Source of the DNA: Alistipes megaguti
Lineage (GTDB): Bacteria; Bacteroidota; Bacteroidia; Bacteroidales; Rikenellaceae
Reading direction: 5' to 3'
NCBI RefSeq assembly: GCF_900604385.1
Contig: NZ_LR027382.1
Span: 2,457,001-2,521,000, forward strand
Length of the DNA stretch: 64,000 nucleotides
Under the pieces are notes generated by a model. The model was not told where the DNA came from, did not search any database, and worked only from the letters and a program-made list of their open reading frames with translations. Both the position numbers and the translations under genes were made by a program. Below are positions 60,928-64,000 of the stretch, piece after piece. Position 1 is the first letter of the stretch, and each line of letters starts with the position of its first letter.

Positions 60928-60935
60928 TATCTTTA
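60928..60935 (+). promoter_or_regulatory. Putative -7 box for the nfeD/floA pair
   Basis: TATCTTTA is one mismatch from TAnnTTTG and lies 27 bases before the nfeD-like ATG. It is preceded by tttttgc, as at the ECF sigma gene. Confidence 0.4.
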
Positions 60936-60962
60936 ACTCCATAAAATCCCTCGAAGCGCTTT

Positions 60963-61433
60963 ATGGAACTCTTCTACATCATTCTGCTCGTCTTCTTTGG
61001 CCTGCTATTCCTGCTGGCCGAACTGGTGCTGCTGCCCGGAGTCTCGATCGGCGCCATCCTGTCGCTGGTCTGCTACGGAAGCTCGATCTATCTGGCATTC
61101 AGGGATTACGGTACGACGGGCGGCGTGGTGGTCATCGCGGTTGTTCTGCTGTTGTCGCTTCTGGTGGTCGTCGTATCGCTGCGCGCCCGGACGTGGCAGC
61201 GCTTCTCGCTGCGGCAGGAGATCCGCTCGTCGAGCATGCCCGTGCTGCCGGCCGACGAATTGCAGGTCGGTGACCGCGGGCGCACCCTCTCGCGCCTCTC
61301 GCCGATGGGCAAGGTCGAGATCGGCGGCCGCACCTACGAGGCCAAATCCACCGGAGCCTACGTCGATCCGCAGCGCAAGGTCGAGGTCGTGGGCTTCGAG
61401 AATTTCAGCGTCATTGTCAAACCCCTCCCATAA
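60963..61433 (+). CDS. NfeD-like membrane protein
   Basis: A 156-aa protein of the short NfeD family, lacking the ClpP-like protease domain. Two or three membrane spans occupy residues ~1-75 (FYIILLVFFGLLFLLAELVL, then VVIAVVLLLSLLVVVV). A C-terminal OB-like domain (about 90-156) contains GDRGRTLSRLSPMGKVEIGG. NfeD proteins pair with flotillins in membrane microdomains. floA starts 12 bases downstream. Confidence 0.92.
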   Translation: MELFYIILLVFFGLLFLLAELVLLPGVSIGAILSLVCYGSSIYLAFRDYGTTGGVVVIAVVLLLSLLVVVVSLRARTWQRFSLRQEIRSSSMPVLPADELQVGDRGRTLSRLSPMGKVEIGGRTYEAKSTGAYVDPQRKVEVVGFENFSVIVKPLP

Positions 61434-61445
61434 AACACGTAACGT

Positions 61446-62417
61446 ATGAATCTTCAGCTTGGACTGATCGCCTTGATCGTCGTCGTGAGCCTCTTTGCCA
61501 TCTGGCTCATCTTCTATTTTATTCCCGTGGGACTGTGGTTCTCGGCACTGGTGTCGGGTGTGCGGATCAGTCTGCTGCAACTGGTGCTGATGCGCTGGCG
61601 CAAGGTGCCCCCTTCGATCATCGTCTCGTCGATGATCGAGAGCACGAAGGCCGGTCTGGCGCTCAACCCCAACGAGCTGGAGGCCCACTATCTGGCCGGC
61701 GGTAACGTCACGAACGTCGTCCATGCACTGGTCTCGGCCCAGAAGGCCAACATCCTGCTCGACTTCAAGATGGCCACGGCCATCGATCTGGCGGGACGCG
61801 ACGTCTTCGAGGCGGTGCAGATGTCGGTCAATCCGAAGGTGATCAATACGCCGCCGGTGGCCGCCGTGGCCAAGGACGGCATTCAGCTCATCGCCAAGGC
61901 CCGCGTCACGGTGCGTGCGAACATCAAACAGCTGGTCGGCGGTGCCGGTGAGGAGACCGTGCTGGCGCGTGTGGGCGAAGGCATTGTCTCGTCGATCGGT
62001 TCGGCCGCCACGCACAAGATTGTCCTCGAAAATCCCGATTCGATCTCGCGCGTGGTGCTCGAGAAGGGGCTCGATGCCGGTACGGCCTTCGAAATCCTCT
62101 CGATCGACATCGCCGACATCGACGTGGGCAAGAACATCGGCGCCCAGTTGCAGATGGACCAGGCCCAGGCCGACAAGAACATCGCCCAGGCCAAGGCCGA
62201 GGAGCGGCGTGCCATGGCCGTGGCTCTGGAGCAGGAGAACCGTGCCAAGGCCCAGGAGGCCCGTGCGAAGGTGATTCTGGCCGAAGCCGAGGTGCCGCTG
62301 GCCATGGCCGAGGCGTTCCGCAACGGAAACCTCGGAATCATGGACTATTACCGCATGAAGAACATGATGGCCGATACGCAGATGCGTGAGACCATCGCCC
62401 GGCCGGAGAAGAAATAG
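61446..62417 (+). CDS. floA: Flotillin-like protein FloA (SPFH family)
   Basis: A 323-aa SPFH-domain scaffold. A membrane hairpin at the N-terminus (about residues 1-30, LIALIVVVSLFAIWLIFYFI) is followed by the SPFH domain (FIVSSMIESTKAGL-like region around residue 60) and a helical, Ala/Glu-rich C-terminal part (AQADKNIAQAKAEERRAMAV). FloA organises functional membrane microdomains. It partners the NfeD protein just upstream, as in Bacillus YqeZ/YqfA-type pairs. Confidence 0.93.
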   Translation: MNLQLGLIALIVVVSLFAIWLIFYFIPVGLWFSALVSGVRISLLQLVLMRWRKVPPSIIVSSMIESTKAGLALNPNELEAHYLAGGNVTNVVHALVSAQKANILLDFKMATAIDLAGRDVFEAVQMSVNPKVINTPPVAAVAKDGIQLIAKARVTVRANIKQLVGGAGEETVLARVGEGIVSSIGSAATHKIVLENPDSISRVVLEKGLDAGTAFEILSIDIADIDVGKNIGAQLQMDQAQADKNIAQAKAEERRAMAVALEQENRAKAQEARAKVILAEAEVPLAMAEAFRNGNLGIMDYYRMKNMMADTQMRETIARPEKK

Positions 62418-62442
62418 ACGGCTTTGTTGACGGAATGGTATC

Positions 62443-62468
62443 GGGGCGCTGCGGCGCGCCCCTTTTTT
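62443..62468 (+). terminator. Terminator after floA
   Basis: Arms ggggcgc (62443-62449) and gcgcccc (62456-62462) with a 6-base loop are followed by tttttt, 25 bases past the floA stop. Confidence 0.75.
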
Positions 62469-62495
62469 GAATTCGGGACCCGAACAGCAAACACA

Positions 62496-63317
62496 ATGAT
62501 GAAGCGAATTCTTTTTCTGGCGGCAGCCCTTCTGATCGGGGTGGCCGCCGAGGCTGCGCGGATTGATACCGTGGCGGTCTTCAGCACCAAAATGCAACGT
62601 GAAATTCCGACCGTGGTGGTCCTTCCCGATGCGGCCGGCGAGGGGCATCGCCTCCCGACGCTCTATCTGCTGCACGGTTACGGCGGATCGCACCTCTCGT
62701 GGCTCGGAATCACCGATCTGCCGCGTCTGGCCGACGGTTTCGGTATGATTCTGGTCTGCCCCGACGGCGAAAACAGCTGGTACTGGGACAGTCCGCTTGA
62801 TCCCCGCTCGCAGTTCGAGACCTTCGTCGCGCAGGAGCTGGTCGACTGGATTGATGCCCGCTATCCGACCTTGCCCGTGCGTGAAAAACGGGCCATCACG
62901 GGTTTGAGCATGGGTGGCCACGGCGCATGGTGGATTGCACTGCACCATCGGGACCGGTTCGGTGCGGCGGGTTCCACCTCGGGAGGTGTGGATATCCGTC
63001 CCTTCCCCGATTCGTGGGAGATGAAGCGGCAGCTGGGCGAAGAGAAGGAGTTCCCCGAACGCTGGCGCGACCACACGGTGATCGAACAGGTCGACAGCCT
63101 GAAAAACGGCGATCTGGCCCTGATCTTCGATTGCGGGTACGAGGATTTCTTCTATGAGGTGAATCTGAATCTGCACAAGAAGCTCCTCGATCTGGGCATC
63201 GGTCACGACTTTCAGGTGCGGCCCGGGGCGCACAATGCGGCCTATTGGGCCATTTCGCTCCCCTCGCAGATGCTCTTCTTCTACCGTTATTTCGATCCCC
63301 GGGCGCTGAAAAAGTGA
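62496..63317 (+). CDS. Secreted esterase of the alpha/beta-hydrolase fold
   Basis: A 273-aa protein related to the esterase D/EstA group. The signal peptide is MMKRILFLAAALLIGVAAEA. The oxyanion region is LYLLHGYGGSHLSW (about residues 54-67). The nucleophile Ser lies in GLSMGGHGAWW (about 134-144), the Asp probably in IFDCGYEDFFY, and the His in RPGAHNAAYW near residue 250. It should hydrolyse carboxylic esters in the periplasm; the substrate is unknown. The ATG at 62496 follows a terminator, so it has its own transcription unit. Two adjacent Met codons make the start uncertain by one residue. Confidence 0.9.
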   Translation: MMKRILFLAAALLIGVAAEAARIDTVAVFSTKMQREIPTVVVLPDAAGEGHRLPTLYLLHGYGGSHLSWLGITDLPRLADGFGMILVCPDGENSWYWDSPLDPRSQFETFVAQELVDWIDARYPTLPVREKRAITGLSMGGHGAWWIALHHRDRFGAAGSTSGGVDIRPFPDSWEMKRQLGEEKEFPERWRDHTVIEQVDSLKNGDLALIFDCGYEDFFYEVNLNLHKKLLDLGIGHDFQVRPGAHNAAYWAISLPSQMLFFYRYFDPRALKK

Positions 63318-63339
63318 TCCCCGGAACGGATCCCGGGGA
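63318..63339. terminator. Hairpin between esterase and CDGSH genes
   Basis: Arms tccccgg (63318-63324) and ccgggga (63333-63339) with an 8-base loop immediately follow the esterase stop between convergent genes. Confidence 0.5.
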
Positions 63340-63393
63340 GCACTGAAATCCGGACGGCCCCGCTTTCGGCCGTCAAGGTGCGCTGCATACGGG

Positions 63394-64000
63394 CTACGGA
63401 ACGGGAACGGCCTCCCGTTCGGTGAGCGGTTCGGACGTCTCCTCCGGTGCCGCATCGAGGTGATCCTGCCACTTGATGGAGGCGTGGGTGCCGTCGCAGT
63501 AGGGCTTGTTGGCCGACTGGCCGCAGCGGCACAGCACCATGCGGTTGCGGATCTCGTAGGTTTGCCCCGTCTGGCGGCGCAGTGGAATGCCGCCCCGCAC
63601 CCACAGCCCGCCGCTGGAGCCGATGGCCGGATCCTCGATCAGCCCCAGACTCGGTTCGAAACGAAACTCGTAGGGACGTCCCGAATCGCGATCCCAGGCC
63701 ATCAATCGTCCGCCGGGACACATCGAGGCGGCCCGGATAGCCAGGCGGCGCGAGGTCGGATCGCTGGACCGTTCGGTCAGCGCCCAGGCATCTCCCGAGG
63801 CGTGGCAGAAGCGCGCGAAGACACAGTATTGCGCATTGTCGCTCATGGCGAGGGTCTCGCCGCGGATCTCCTCCGAATGGGCCAGCAGCGGTTCGTCGCG
63901 GGCCGTGAGTGTCGGGTCCCAGCGGGCTGACGTATGGCTTCCGTCGCAATAGGGCTTGTGCTTCGAGGCTCCGCAGCGGCACAGGACCGTGGGTTCCGAA
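63394..64000 (-). CDS. CDGSH iron-sulfur protein with two CDGSH motifs (5' end cut by window)
   Basis: The minus-strand frame is open from 63394 to the right edge; at least 202 residues are visible and the start lies outside. Two CDGSH [2Fe-2S] motifs are present: CRCGASKHKPYCDGSH near the window edge and CRCGQSANKPYCDGTH near the C-terminus. Between them is a Cys-containing region (CPGGRLMAWDRDSG) consistent with a (4Fe-4S)/YjdI-like middle. An internal Met at 63844-63846 is not the start, since coding sequence with a CDGSH motif continues upstream. It probably binds redox clusters in the cytoplasm; the partner is unknown. Confidence 0.88.
   Translation of the reverse strand, partial: SEPTVLCRCGASKHKPYCDGSHTSARWDPTLTARDEPLLAHSEEIRGETLAMSDNAQYCVFARFCHASGDAWALTERSSDPTSRRLAIRAASMCPGGRLMAWDRDSGRPYEFRFEPSLGLIEDPAIGSSGGLWVRGGIPLRRQTGQTYEIRNRMVLCRCGQSANKPYCDGTHASIKWQDHLDAAPEETSEPLTEREAVPVP

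Noticed and set aside
63287..63982. Minus-strand 231-aa frame at the right edge
   Set aside because: The CDGSH protein is read in a different frame across the same bases, with two intact iron-sulfur motifs.

Overview
The window is GC-rich chromosomal DNA from a member of the Bacteroidetes, most like the gut order Bacteroidales and probably Alistipes/Rikenellaceae. That genus-level guess is inference, because no rRNA is present. The evidence is a SusC/SusD pair with a FecR anti-sigma factor and an ECF sigma factor, Bacteroidetes-type promoter boxes (-7 TAnnTTTG, sometimes with a -33 TTG/TTTG about 20 bases upstream), few Shine-Dalgarno sequences, lipoprotein signals, a four-gene 2-oxoacid:ferredoxin oxidoreductase, and RibBA, FloA and LptF/G-type proteins. 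I found no tRNA, rRNA, CRISPR array, prophage or intact insertion sequence.

Layout. 0-8.2 kb, minus strand: the start of an unknown membrane protein, a bifunctional (p)ppGpp enzyme 3 bases behind recA, a small secreted protein, Bcp peroxidase, a zinc-ribbon protein, carbonic anhydrase, a WYL regulator and dnaA. 8.4-10.2 kb: phosphosugar mutase, divergent from dnaA. 10.5-18.7 kb, minus: mazG-like, O-methyltransferase, M16 peptidase, uvrA, yigZ, lepB and dapB. 18.9-26.3 kb: truA, lpdA, a C69 dipeptidase, a lipoprotein, yggS and proC. 26.9-32.3 kb, minus: an M23/LysM peptidase, DUF3109, ddl, nadD (with an extra TPR-like tail), gmk and yicC. 32.4-39 kb, plus: serC, serA, DUF1015, a tiny membrane ORF and a ferredoxin-alpha-beta-gamma oxidoreductase operon. 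39.2-51 kb, plus: an accessory outer-membrane uptake locus. 51-55.6 kb, minus: fmt, ribBA, an LptF/G permease and a ZnuB-type permease. 55.7-63.3 kb, plus: mtaB, a sensor-like membrane protein with TrkH, a SPOR-like protein, NfeD/FloA and an esterase. The right edge holds a double-CDGSH protein cut by the window.

The most interesting region is 39.2-51 kb: fecR - susC (with STN domain) - susD - NAGPA/DUF2233 phosphodiester glycosidase - two IPT/NHL lipoproteins - histidine acid phosphatase - ECF sigma factor. It has no ordinary glycoside hydrolase. The pairing of a sugar-phosphodiester 'uncovering' enzyme with a phosphomonoesterase suggests import of a phosphate-decorated ligand, such as capped sugar-phosphate glycans, teichoic-type polymers or inositol phosphates. 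The STN domain implies signalling through FecR to the sigma factor, which is unusually placed at the far end of the cluster.

A second theme is intergenic repeats, mostly between convergent genes or just before housekeeping genes. They include a ~65-bp interspersed family (19.6 kb and 26.4-26.9 kb, the latter holding a ~215-bp structured insert), 50-bp repeats upstream of recA, an 87-bp tandem repeat upstream of uvrA, and a 78-bp tandem repeat beside a perfect 24-bp palindrome after the phosphosugar mutase gene. Several are free of stops in the frame of the next gene and falsely lengthen RecA and UvrA if starts are chosen by ORF length.
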